Assembly: GCA_001785575.1 (NCBI GenBank)
Contig: MFUC01000013.1
Span: forward strand, 10,710 to 38,180
Reading direction: 5' to 3'
Source of the DNA: Candidatus Nomurabacteria bacterium RIFCSPHIGHO2_02_FULL_38_15
GTDB lineage: Bacteria > Patescibacteriota > Minisyncoccia > Phycocordibacterales > UBA9973
DNA length: 27,471 nt
Below, in pieces: positions 7,006 through 13,546 of the stretch (position 1 is the first letter of the stretch; each line of letters starts with the position of its first letter). The position numbers and the translations under genes were made by a program. Under the pieces are notes generated by a model. That model had not been told where the DNA came from, ran no database searches, and saw only the letters and a program-made list of their open reading frames with translations.

Positions 7006-7317
7006 ATGGAAAATACAAACATTGAGCACCCCGAGATTAATAACGTGCAGTTGGAAAATGAAAGGGCTTTGGCTGAAAAGGTTATTAGTAATTTAAAAAT
7101 TCAAATTGGCAAAAATGAGGATTTTTTATATGACCCAGCGGCTGGTGCATCAGAACTTGAAACAGCCAAGGCTGAGCTTGAAGTTTTAAAAGCTGATTTA
7201 GTTATGGCTGAAGCGGGCCTATCTAATTTAAACAATGCCTATAATGCCGAACTAGAAATAAAGCTGAAAGAGATTGAAACAAAATTAGAGGGTTTAAATT
7301 TTGAACAAGCGGCTTAA
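7006..7317 (+). CDS. Hypothetical coiled-coil protein, 103 residues
   Basis: The product is Glu/Leu/Ala-rich and almost wholly helical; heptad spacing of hydrophobic residues is evident from about residue 15 to the end (ELETAKAELEVLKADL, NAELEIKLKEIETKL). No signal peptide or membrane segment. The start at 7006 is chosen over an in-frame ATG 18 nt upstream because the -10 box overlaps that region. It lies 8 nt before rpiB and probably heads the rpiB-rpe transcript. Function unknown. Confidence 0.7.
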   Translation: MENTNIEHPEINNVQLENERALAEKVISNLKIQIGKNEDFLYDPAAGASELETAKAELEVLKADLVMAEAGLSNLNNAYNAELEIKLKEIETKLEGLNFEQAA

Positions 7318-7325
7318 ATACACCT

Positions 7326-7781
7326 ATGAAAATCCACATTGCATCTGACCATGCTGGCTACGAAATGAAAAACTTTTTAAAGTATAGCCTACTTGATATG
7401 GGCCACACTGTTACTGATTATGGCCCCAAGGAAAGTAACCCAACCGATGATTACCCCGACTTTATTATTCCTTGTGCCCAAGCTGTAGTTAACGACCCTG
7501 GTTCATTTGGTATTATTGTTGGTGGCAGTGGCGAAGGTGAGCAAATTGTGGCTAATAAAATTGATGGCGTCCGTGCGATTGAATATTATGGCAAGAATTT
7601 AGATATTGTTAGTTTTGGTCGCGACCACAATGATGCCAATATCATAGCATTAGGCCAGCGTTTTATGACAAATGACGAAGCATTAGAGGCAGTAGAATTG
7701 TTCATTGAAACCCCATTTTCAAACGAAGAACGTCACATTCGTAGGATTGAAAAGGTTGAAAAATATGAAGAGCAACACTAG
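7326..7781 (+). CDS. rpiB: Ribose 5-phosphate isomerase B
   Basis: The 151-residue product interconverts ribose 5-phosphate and ribulose 5-phosphate. Motifs: IASDHAGYEMK at the N-terminus, DDYPDF, VGGSGEGEQIVANK, and REHNDAN-like GRDHNDANIIALGQR. The position of the catalytic Cys of E. coli RpiB is Gly here; the GGSGxGEQ loop instead matches the mycobacterial type, in which a Glu (here E72) acts as base. The gene is full length and overlaps the epimerase gene by 17 nt, so the two are translationally linked. With rpe and the transketolase halves it forms a non-oxidative pentose phosphate cluster. Confidence 0.93.
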   Translation: MKIHIASDHAGYEMKNFLKYSLLDMGHTVTDYGPKESNPTDDYPDFIIPCAQAVVNDPGSFGIIVGGSGEGEQIVANKIDGVRAIEYYGKNLDIVSFGRDHNDANIIALGQRFMTNDEALEAVELFIETPFSNEERHIRRIEKVEKYEEQH

Positions 7782-8514
7782 TTTAAACAATAACTTGAAT
7801 AATTTGATAGAAATAATCCCAGCCATAATACCTAATGATTTTGCCGAACTAACCCAAAAAACCAAACTCGTGCTTGGTTCAGCTAAAATAGTTCAAATAG
7901 ATTTAATTGATGGTAAATATGCCAATAATAAAAGTTGGCCGCTGAATGATTTAGCAGGCATGGATTGGCAAAATATTTTAAACGAAGCAAGTGGAATGCC
8001 ACACTGGAATGAAATAGATTATGAACTGGATTTAATGATCGCTGATATACCCAAACATTTTAACGATTTGGTACGCATTGGGCCCAAACGCATTGTATTT
8101 CATTTGCCACATTTAATTGGGGAGCCTGAAAAAATTAGTGAGTTAAAAGATTTTATACAAAATCTAGATAGCTATTATAAAAATGAGCTTGAATTGGGTG
8201 TGGCTTACGAGGGGACTACCAATCCTCAAGATATTTTAGATTTACAAAATGAAATTAAATTTGTACAGTGTATGGGTATAAAAAATGTTGGTTTTCAGGA
8301 TCAAGATTTTGACACTGACGTTTTTGGTAGAATAAAATTTATTAAGCAAAATTTACCTAATCATATAATTAGTGTTGATGGCGCAGTAGATATGGATACA
8401 ATAAAAGGGTTGTATGATGCAGGAGTAACAAGATTCGTTTGTGGTAGTGTTATTTTTAATGACACAGAACCCAGACTTGCAATTGGCGAATTGCGCGCAC
8501 TACTTAAAACTTAA
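7765..8514 (+). CDS. rpe: Ribulose-phosphate 3-epimerase-like TIM barrel
   Basis: The 249-residue product has the layout of a ribulose-phosphate 3-epimerase: an N-terminal IIPAIIPNDFAEL, then VQIDLIDGKYANN (family: H-x-D-x-MDGxFVPN), the central ELDLMI with IVFHLPH, and a C-terminal phosphate-binding region ISVDGAVDMDTIKGLYDAGVTRFVCGSVIF. The first metal-ligand His is replaced (QIDLID), and the protein is longer and more divergent than classical Rpe, so the exact substrate is less certain. Start 7765 overlaps the rpiB end; a weak AAGG lies about 10 nt upstream. The position between rpiB and transketolase supports the role. Confidence 0.75.
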   Translation: MKSNTSLNNNLNNLIEIIPAIIPNDFAELTQKTKLVLGSAKIVQIDLIDGKYANNKSWPLNDLAGMDWQNILNEASGMPHWNEIDYELDLMIADIPKHFNDLVRIGPKRIVFHLPHLIGEPEKISELKDFIQNLDSYYKNELELGVAYEGTTNPQDILDLQNEIKFVQCMGIKNVGFQDQDFDTDVFGRIKFIKQNLPNHIISVDGAVDMDTIKGLYDAGVTRFVCGSVIFNDTEPRLAIGELRALLKT

Positions 8515-8525
8515 ATAAATTTTTG

Positions 8526-8534
8526 TGTTATAAT
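8526..8534 (+). promoter_or_regulatory. Extended -10 promoter of the transketolase operon
   Basis: TGTTATAAT ends 6 nt before ATG 8541. Confidence 0.6.
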
Positions 8535-8540
8535 TATTTT

Positions 8541-9413
8541 ATGTCTAACAGCATGAGCGATGAAATAATTAAAAAGCTTGAACTGCAAGCCAACGTTATT
8601 CGCCAAAGCATAATTGAAATGCTAGTTACGGCCGGCAGTGGGCACACTGCCGGCCCCCTTGGCATGGCCGACATTTTTACTTATTTATATTTTCATGAAC
8701 TGAAACACGACCCAAAAAATCCTACATGGCCCGAACGTGACCGCCTAGTACTATCAAACGGCCATATTTGCCCAGTATTTTACGCCACGATGGCCCATGC
8801 TGGCTATTTTGATATTAAAGAATTACAAACACTACGTAAATTTGGTACCCGTTTGCAAGGCCACCCCCACCGTGAATATTTACCTATGGTTGAAAATTCA
8901 TCAGGGCCCTTGGGCTCGGGTTTATCGCAAGCTGTGGGTATGGCTTTAGCTGACAGGATTGATCATGGACAAAAAAATGACAGATTTATTTATGCACTCA
9001 TGAGCGATGGCGAATTAGACGAGGGTAATAGTTGGGAGGGTATAATGTTAGCTGGTAAAAATCAACTAGGTAATTTAATAGCTGTTGTTGACCGCAACAA
9101 TATACAAATTGATGGTTATACTGAAAACATCATGCCACTTGAACCACTAGGCGCCAAGTGGGAGGCTTTTAATTGGCACGTTATAGAAGTCCCGGGCCAT
9201 GATTTTACAGCATTACACGAAGCCGTACAAACTGCTAAAAGTATTTTTAATAAACCTTCAGTCATTATTGCCAAAACTATACCCGGCCGTGGCGTGCCCG
9301 AATTTGAACGTGACTATCTTTGGCATGGCAAACCACCAAACAAAGAAGAGGCCAATATGGCATTAAAAGAATTACGCACACTAGGTGGTAAAATTAAAAG
9401 CGAACATCAATAG
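8541..9413 (+). CDS. Transketolase, N-terminal subunit
   Basis: The 290-residue product is the thiamine-diphosphate-binding half of a split transketolase. Seen: GSGHTAGPLGMADIFTYLYF, RDRLVLSNGHICP, the substrate loop GHPHREYLPMVENSSGPLG (near), and the ThDP motif SDGELDEGNSWEG...NN, where the usual GDG is SDG. It transfers two-carbon units between sugar phosphates together with the next gene, 5 nt downstream. The start at 8541 is set by the -10 box 6 nt upstream; an upstream in-frame ATG would be encoded by the promoter itself. Confidence 0.94.
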   Translation: MSNSMSDEIIKKLELQANVIRQSIIEMLVTAGSGHTAGPLGMADIFTYLYFHELKHDPKNPTWPERDRLVLSNGHICPVFYATMAHAGYFDIKELQTLRKFGTRLQGHPHREYLPMVENSSGPLGSGLSQAVGMALADRIDHGQKNDRFIYALMSDGELDEGNSWEGIMLAGKNQLGNLIAVVDRNNIQIDGYTENIMPLEPLGAKWEAFNWHVIEVPGHDFTALHEAVQTAKSIFNKPSVIIAKTIPGRGVPEFERDYLWHGKPPNKEEANMALKELRTLGGKIKSEHQ

Positions 9414-9418
9414 TTTTT

Positions 9419-10441
9419 ATGTTAAACCCAAATGCAAAATTAAATACAAAAGTTTTTGATACTGACTGCGAAGTTTCACCTATTCGCAAGGGCTTTGGTG
9501 AAGGCCTACTTCAAGCTGGCAAATTAAATGACCAGGTTGTGGGGTTGTGTGCCGACTTGACTGAATCAACTCAAATGCATTTATTTGCCAATGAATTTAA
9601 AAATAGATTTATTGAAGTTGGCGTAGCCGAGCAAAACTTGGCGACCGTAGCCAGTGGTATGTCAGCCATGGGCAAAATTCCATTTATTTCCAGCTATGCC
9701 ATGTTCAGCCCAGGTCGCAATTGGGAGCAAATTCGCACAACAATTGCCTACAACGACCGCAAGGTGATTATCGCTGGTTCGCATGCTGGTATTTCGGTCG
9801 GGCCCGATGGTGGCACCCACCAAGCGATTGAAGACATCGCCCTTATGCGCGTAATGCCAAATATGTGTGTTATTTCGCCCTGTGATGCCATTGAAGCCTT
9901 CAAGGCAACCATTGCCACACTTAATTGGCCAACACCAGTTTATATTCGACTAGCTCGTGAAAAAACTCCAATTATTACAACCGCAAACACGCCTTTTGCA
10001 ATAGGCAAAGCTCAAATATTGTGGGAATCTTCTACAAATCCATCACTTGGAAGCAAGGCTTCCAAGTTAGAAGCGTGCATTGTTGTTTGTGGGGCACTTG
10101 TCCACCGAGCGCTTTTAGCAGCTAAAGAGTTGGAGGGGAAGGGGGTTGGCAGTATTGTTGTAAATTTAGCTACTATTAAACCATTTGATGCTGAAACTAT
10201 AATTTCGTGTGCTAAAAAAACCGGCGCCGTGGTTACGGTGGAGGAGCACCAAATTGCTGGTGGCATGGGCAGTGCTGTTGCCGAGTGCTTGGCCCAAAAT
10301 TGTCCAGTACCCATAGAATTTATTGGTGTCCAAAACAAATTTGGCCAATCGGGCACTATGGACGAACTTATCGCCCACTACAAAATGGATGTACCTGATA
10401 TTATTGAGGCTGTACAAAAGGTGATAAGTAGAAAGGGTTAA
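9419..10441 (+). CDS. Transketolase, C-terminal subunit
   Basis: The 340-residue product carries the pyrimidine-binding and C-terminal domains. Seen: RKGFGEGLLQAG, the catalytic Glu in VGVAEQNLATVASGMSAMG, FISSYAMFSPGR, AGSHAGISVGPDGGTHQ, PVYIRLARE and the C-terminal TVEEHQIAGGMGSAVAE with PIEFIGVQNKFGQSG. It follows the N-terminal subunit by 5 nt with no Shine-Dalgarno site. A perfect REP1 palindrome (10045-10067) lies in frame, encoding LGSKASKLE in the linker just before the strand that opens the C-terminal domain (ACIVVCGALVHRAL). The gene is otherwise intact, so the insertion seems tolerated. Confidence 0.94.
   Translation: MLNPNAKLNTKVFDTDCEVSPIRKGFGEGLLQAGKLNDQVVGLCADLTESTQMHLFANEFKNRFIEVGVAEQNLATVASGMSAMGKIPFISSYAMFSPGRNWEQIRTTIAYNDRKVIIAGSHAGISVGPDGGTHQAIEDIALMRVMPNMCVISPCDAIEAFKATIATLNWPTPVYIRLAREKTPIITTANTPFAIGKAQILWESSTNPSLGSKASKLEACIVVCGALVHRALLAAKELEGKGVGSIVVNLATIKPFDAETIISCAKKTGAVVTVEEHQIAGGMGSAVAECLAQNCPVPIEFIGVQNKFGQSGTMDELIAHYKMDVPDIIEAVQKVISRKG
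10045..10067. repeat. REP1 palindrome inside the transketolase C-terminal subunit gene
   Basis: Exact REP1 consensus, arms ACTTGGAAGC and GCTTCCAAGT around AAG, about 6.4 kb from the RAYT1 gene. Read in frame as LGSKASK. Confidence 0.92.
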
Positions 10442-10473
10442 GCAATTTATTTATGATATTTATGTACAATAGC

Positions 10474-10502
10474 TTGACTTGTTAGCTTAAATAGTATATA
10501 CT
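10474..10502 (+). promoter_or_regulatory. Sigma70-type promoter of gene at 10582
   Basis: TTGACT, 17-nt spacer, TATACT. The predicted start near 10509 leaves a leader of about 73 nt, unusually long for this window. Confidence 0.6.
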
Positions 10503-10508
10503 CGCAGA

Positions 10509-10581
10509 GGAATACTAGGTACCTAAAATTTTTATGTTCCAATCCTAGTAATGGTTCATGTTTTTTAAAAAACAATATTTT
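10509..10581 (+). promoter_or_regulatory. Structured 5' leader of gene at 10582
   Basis: TACTAGG (10513-10519) can pair with CCTAGTA (10544-10550), and TGTTTTTT (10559-10566) with AAAAAACA (10567-10574) directly before the start codon. It could be a regulatory leader; it matches no riboswitch family that I recognise. Confidence 0.35.
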
Positions 10582-10887
10582 ATGAAAACAGAGTTCATTC
10601 AAAAAATTGTGGAAAACGCTCTTTTGCGTAAAGCCACAGCCGCAATGCCAATGCTGAGGCACGAAAACCTTAGCGAAAAGGATGTCTCCGAACTATTAAG
10701 AGAGTTCGACCGATCAGGAGATTTCAGCATGATCAAGGCAATGATCGAAACAGGTCAAGACCCGAAAGAGATTAAGGAGATTGCTATTGGAGCAATCGAA
10801 AACATCTCAATCGTTCTCAAAGAAAGGTTTCTTAAACACTTAGAAACTCTCTCTTTGGAACTTGAGAAAAGGGTACAAAGTTCATAA
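10582..10887 (+). CDS. Hypothetical helical protein, 101 residues
   Basis: Unrecognised. The product is soluble and predicted to be mostly helical (EKDVSELLREFDRSGDFSMI, then a Leu/Glu-rich C-terminal helix). It begins MKTEFIQKIVENALLRK; an in-frame ATG at 10558 is possible but is followed by codons formed by a T/A palindrome. The gene is monocistronic, with a consensus-like promoter, a folded leader and a terminator at 10901-10926. Confidence 0.65.
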   Translation: MKTEFIQKIVENALLRKATAAMPMLRHENLSEKDVSELLREFDRSGDFSMIKAMIETGQDPKEIKEIAIGAIENISIVLKERFLKHLETLSLELEKRVQSS

Positions 10888-10900
10888 CACGCTCAATGTA

Positions 10901-10926
10901 AATGCCCCGTTTTACGGGGCATTTTT
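10901..10926. terminator. Terminator between convergent genes
   Basis: AATGCCCCG and CGGGGCATT around a 5-nt loop, followed by T's on the plus strand. It serves the gene at 10582 and may also work for the convergent PfkB gene, which stops at 10944. Confidence 0.8.
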
Positions 10927-10943
10927 ATATAGTTATTATATTT

Positions 10944-11981
10944 CTAAATCTTCGTTAACTTATACTCAGCGGGGGCATTTTGTAGGTAATCTTCTATTTT
11001 TGAAAGAGGGAGAAGGCCGGCTTGGGCGCCAATGTGCTGGACTACGTTCATGCCATTGATTGGGCCGTAAAGTAGGGCCTCTTCAAAAGTTTTACCTATT
11101 GCCATGGCTGAGACTATGGTTGAGCTTGTTGCATCACCAGCACCAGTACGTTCAACCGGTGGGGCAATGTCGGGGTACATAGGCAAACTATAAATATTCT
11201 GACCGTCTGAAGCATACAGGCCGTTAATACCATCAGTCATAACAACTTTTTTGGGGCCAAGTTCGTGTAGTTTTTGAATTAAATTTTTTATATCTGCTAT
11301 GCCAGTATTAGGAAGATTTTCTTTTTGGTTTAAAATCTTTTCAGCTTCTTGTTTATTGCAAAAAAAGATTTCAGTATTTTCGTAGAGAGCTTTTAGTTTT
11401 TCAGTGCCTAAAGACATTTGAAACGTACCAGGCTGAAAAGCTAATTTTGTTTCAGGATGACTGGCAACATATTGGGCAATTTCGTGATGGAAGCTTTCAG
11501 TGTTTTGGCCAAGAGATGACAAATAAACCCAACCTATTTCAGGCAAATTATTTGGCATACTGCGTGCATATTCGGCATGCTTGATCAAAATCGTGCGGTC
11601 AGTACCATACCACAAAACATAGTGGTAATTAGTCGGCAAATTTAAATCAGTATTTATGTATGTCGTGTCTACTTTATTGTTTTTTAAAGTCTCCAAGCAT
11701 ACCTGGCCCTCGGCATCATTACCAACTACTGCCAATAAACTTGAATGTAAACCAAGTTTAGCCGCTGCAACTGATGCATTGGCGCTGTTACCGACAGCAT
11801 GACACACAGTGACTGATTCGTATGGCACCTTGTCACCAAAACGCATACATAATTTGCAACCTTCTTTATCCAAGTCACAATAAGTTTCAGCATCTTGTAA
11901 TTTAATAAAGGCATCAGTCACAATATCACCAATGGCTAAAAAGTCTATTTTTTGTTTATTTTCTATCTCTGTATTCTGCAT
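10944..11981 (-). CDS. PfkB/ribokinase family carbohydrate kinase
   Basis: The 345-residue product has the PfkB fold: IDFLAIGDIVTDAFI at the N-terminus, the substrate-side signature CHAVGNSANASVAAAKLGL, AVVGNDAEG, the lid region, and the ATP/anion-hole motif ERTGAGDATSST whose GAGD Asp is the catalytic base. Substrate is not clear; sugar or sugar phosphate are both possible. Divergence from the aldolase gene, 44 nt away, favours a role in hexose-phosphate metabolism, perhaps as the phosphofructokinase. An insertion with CKLCMRF in the N-terminal part is atypical. Start 11981 is set by the -10 box 6 nt upstream. Confidence 0.88.
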   Translation of the reverse strand: MQNTEIENKQKIDFLAIGDIVTDAFIKLQDAETYCDLDKEGCKLCMRFGDKVPYESVTVCHAVGNSANASVAAAKLGLHSSLLAVVGNDAEGQVCLETLKNNKVDTTYINTDLNLPTNYHYVLWYGTDRTILIKHAEYARSMPNNLPEIGWVYLSSLGQNTESFHHEIAQYVASHPETKLAFQPGTFQMSLGTEKLKALYENTEIFFCNKQEAEKILNQKENLPNTGIADIKNLIQKLHELGPKKVVMTDGINGLYASDGQNIYSLPMYPDIAPPVERTGAGDATSSTIVSAMAIGKTFEEALLYGPINGMNVVQHIGAQAGLLPLSKIEDYLQNAPAEYKLTKI

Positions 11982-11987
11982 AAAAAC

Positions 11988-11996
11988 ATTATAGCA
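11988..11996 (-). promoter_or_regulatory. Extended -10 promoter of the PfkB gene
   Basis: TGCTATAAT on the minus strand ends 6 nt before the start codon. Only about 14 nt separate it from the divergent aldolase element, so the two polymerase footprints must overlap. Confidence 0.6.
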
Positions 11997-12010
11997 CAAA
12001 GTATTTAATG

Positions 12011-12019
12011 TGATATAAT
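12011..12019 (+). promoter_or_regulatory. Extended -10 promoter of the aldolase gene
   Basis: TGATATAAT ends 6 nt before ATG 12026. Its -35 position would fall on the PfkB -10 box. Confidence 0.6.
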
Positions 12020-12025
12020 TTAAAC

Positions 12026-12916
12026 ATGCTTAAAACGTTGCGGGAATATATTAAAGAGGCGGAACAAAAAGGTGTCGCTATTGGGCATTTTAATATTTCA
12101 AATTTAGAAGGCTTGCACGGTATTTACAATGGAGCTAAAAAATTATCAACTGAAATTGGCGAATTAGTACCGGTGATTATTGGCGTTAGTGAGGGTGAAG
12201 AGAAGTTCGCCGGGCTTGAGATGGTTTATGACATGGTTCATTCAATTCGCGATGAACACGATTACCCAATCTTTCTAAACGCTGACCACCACAGCAGTTT
12301 TGAATCAGTCAAAGCTTGCATTGATGAGGGTTTTGATATGGTTATATTTGACGGGGCCAAACTGTCACTTGATGAAAATATAAAAATAACCAAGCAATGT
12401 GTTGATTATGCCCATGAAGTCATTAAAAATACTGGGCGTGATATTTTGGTTGAAGCTGAGCTTGGTTTTATTGGCTCTGGCTCTGATATTAAAGAAGTTA
12501 TACCTGAGGGCGCCGGTATTTTAACCACTCCAGTAGACGCTAAAAATTTTGTAGATGCAACCGGTATTGATTTATTTGCGCCATCGGTTGGATCGATTCA
12601 TGGGTTAATCAAATCAGGCAAACCGCATATTAATGCAGATTTAGTTAGAGAAATAGCTGAAATTACAAATGTACCACTAGTCTTGCACGGTGGCTCGGGC
12701 TTGCGTGATGAGGATTTTACTAATGCTATTAAAGCTGGAATTTCAATAGTGCATATAAATTCTGAATTAAGGCTGGCCTATAGGGACGAAGTTGAAAAAG
12801 CGATTGACCAAAACCCCAACGAAATTACCCCAGCCAAATTACTCACCCCGGCGGTAGAAGCTATAGAGAGTATAGTTTATAACAGGTTAAAACTTTTCAA
12901 CAATATCACACCATAA
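12026..12916 (+). CDS. fba: Class II fructose-bisphosphate aldolase family protein
   Basis: The 296-residue product is a zinc-dependent class II aldolase. Seen: GVAIGHFNISNLE at the N-terminus, PIFLNADHHSSFESVKACIDEGFDMVIFDGA (metal and substrate region, in two parts), VEAELGFIGSGSD, FAPSVGSIHGL and PLVLHGGSGLRDEDF, giving the usual His/His/Glu ligands. It cleaves or forms fructose 1,6-bisphosphate, although tagatose-bisphosphate-type members cannot be excluded. It is followed by a separate promoter region. Confidence 0.9.
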   Translation: MLKTLREYIKEAEQKGVAIGHFNISNLEGLHGIYNGAKKLSTEIGELVPVIIGVSEGEEKFAGLEMVYDMVHSIRDEHDYPIFLNADHHSSFESVKACIDEGFDMVIFDGAKLSLDENIKITKQCVDYAHEVIKNTGRDILVEAELGFIGSGSDIKEVIPEGAGILTTPVDAKNFVDATGIDLFAPSVGSIHGLIKSGKPHINADLVREIAEITNVPLVLHGGSGLRDEDFTNAIKAGISIVHINSELRLAYRDEVEKAIDQNPNEITPAKLLTPAVEAIESIVYNRLKLFNNITP

Positions 12917-12933
12917 TTACTGAGTAATTTAGA

Positions 12934-12976
12934 TGCTATAATTACGTCATAACCTATATACGGGCTTTATTATAAT
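12934..12976 (+). promoter_or_regulatory. Two -10 elements upstream of gene at 12992
   Basis: TGCTATAAT (12934-12942) and TATAAT (12971-12976) precede the ATG at 12992 by 49 and 15 nt. Tandem promoters are possible. Confidence 0.4.
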
Positions 12977-12991
12977 TAATATAAACAAAAA

Positions 12992-13510
12992 ATGAAAAAA
13001 TATTTAAGTATTTTAGCAATCGTTTCAGTTATATTCTTAGGAGTTTCAGTTTTTGCTGAAGAAGGCACGGGTACTAATTCTGGCCCCAAAGACAAAGTTT
13101 TAGAATTACGTCAAAAAATGGATGAAAAATTAAAAGATCGTACTGAAAAAATCAGAGGGAACTCTGCTGAGTCAAAAGTTGTAGACATAGCCTGTGCCCA
13201 AACCTCGGTTGAAGCTCGCGACACAGCCATAATTTCAGCTTTTGATGCTTATTCTGTAGCTATAAAAACTGCATTAGAAGCTAGAAAAGTTGCAGTTAAA
13301 GACGCTTGGGCAAAAACAACTTCAAGCGAAAGAGCTAACGCCCGCCGAATAGCCAACCAGGCTTACAATACAGCTTCCAAAGAGGCTCATCGAGCATTAA
13401 ATAGTGCTCGCAAAACAGCTTGGGATACACATAAAAGTGACATGAAAAAGTGTGGGGCTGCGGCTGGTATTGACACTATGGGTACTGTAACTGGTGGTTT
13501 ATCTTTATAG
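12992..13510 (+). CDS. Secreted Ala/Lys-rich hypothetical protein
   Basis: The 172-residue product begins with a classical signal peptide: MKKY, a hydrophobic core LSILAIVSVIFLGVSVF and a likely cleavage after FAE or VFA. The mature part is charged and helical, rich in Ala, Lys and Arg (EARDTAIISAFDAYSVAIK, AYNTASKEAHRALNSARK), and contains two Cys (CAQ and KKCGAA) that could form a disulfide. It is probably exported or surface-associated. No family recognised. Confidence 0.72.
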   Translation: MKKYLSILAIVSVIFLGVSVFAEEGTGTNSGPKDKVLELRQKMDEKLKDRTEKIRGNSAESKVVDIACAQTSVEARDTAIISAFDAYSVAIKTALEARKVAVKDAWAKTTSSERANARRIANQAYNTASKEAHRALNSARKTAWDTHKSDMKKCGAAAGIDTMGTVTGGLSL

Positions 13511-13528
13511 GTTTGTATTATAGATAAA

Positions 13529-13537
13529 TGCTATAAT
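13529..13537 (+). promoter_or_regulatory. Extended -10 promoter of the FAD oxidase gene
   Basis: TGCTATAAT ends 9 nt before ATG 13547. Confidence 0.55.
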
Positions 13538-13546
13538 ACAAATAAT

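Noticed and set aside
8523..8540. N-terminal extension MCYNYF of the transketolase subunit, and the similar one of the PfkB gene
   Set aside because: In both cases these codons are the TGTTATAAT/TGCTATAAT promoter element itself; the conserved proteins begin after it.
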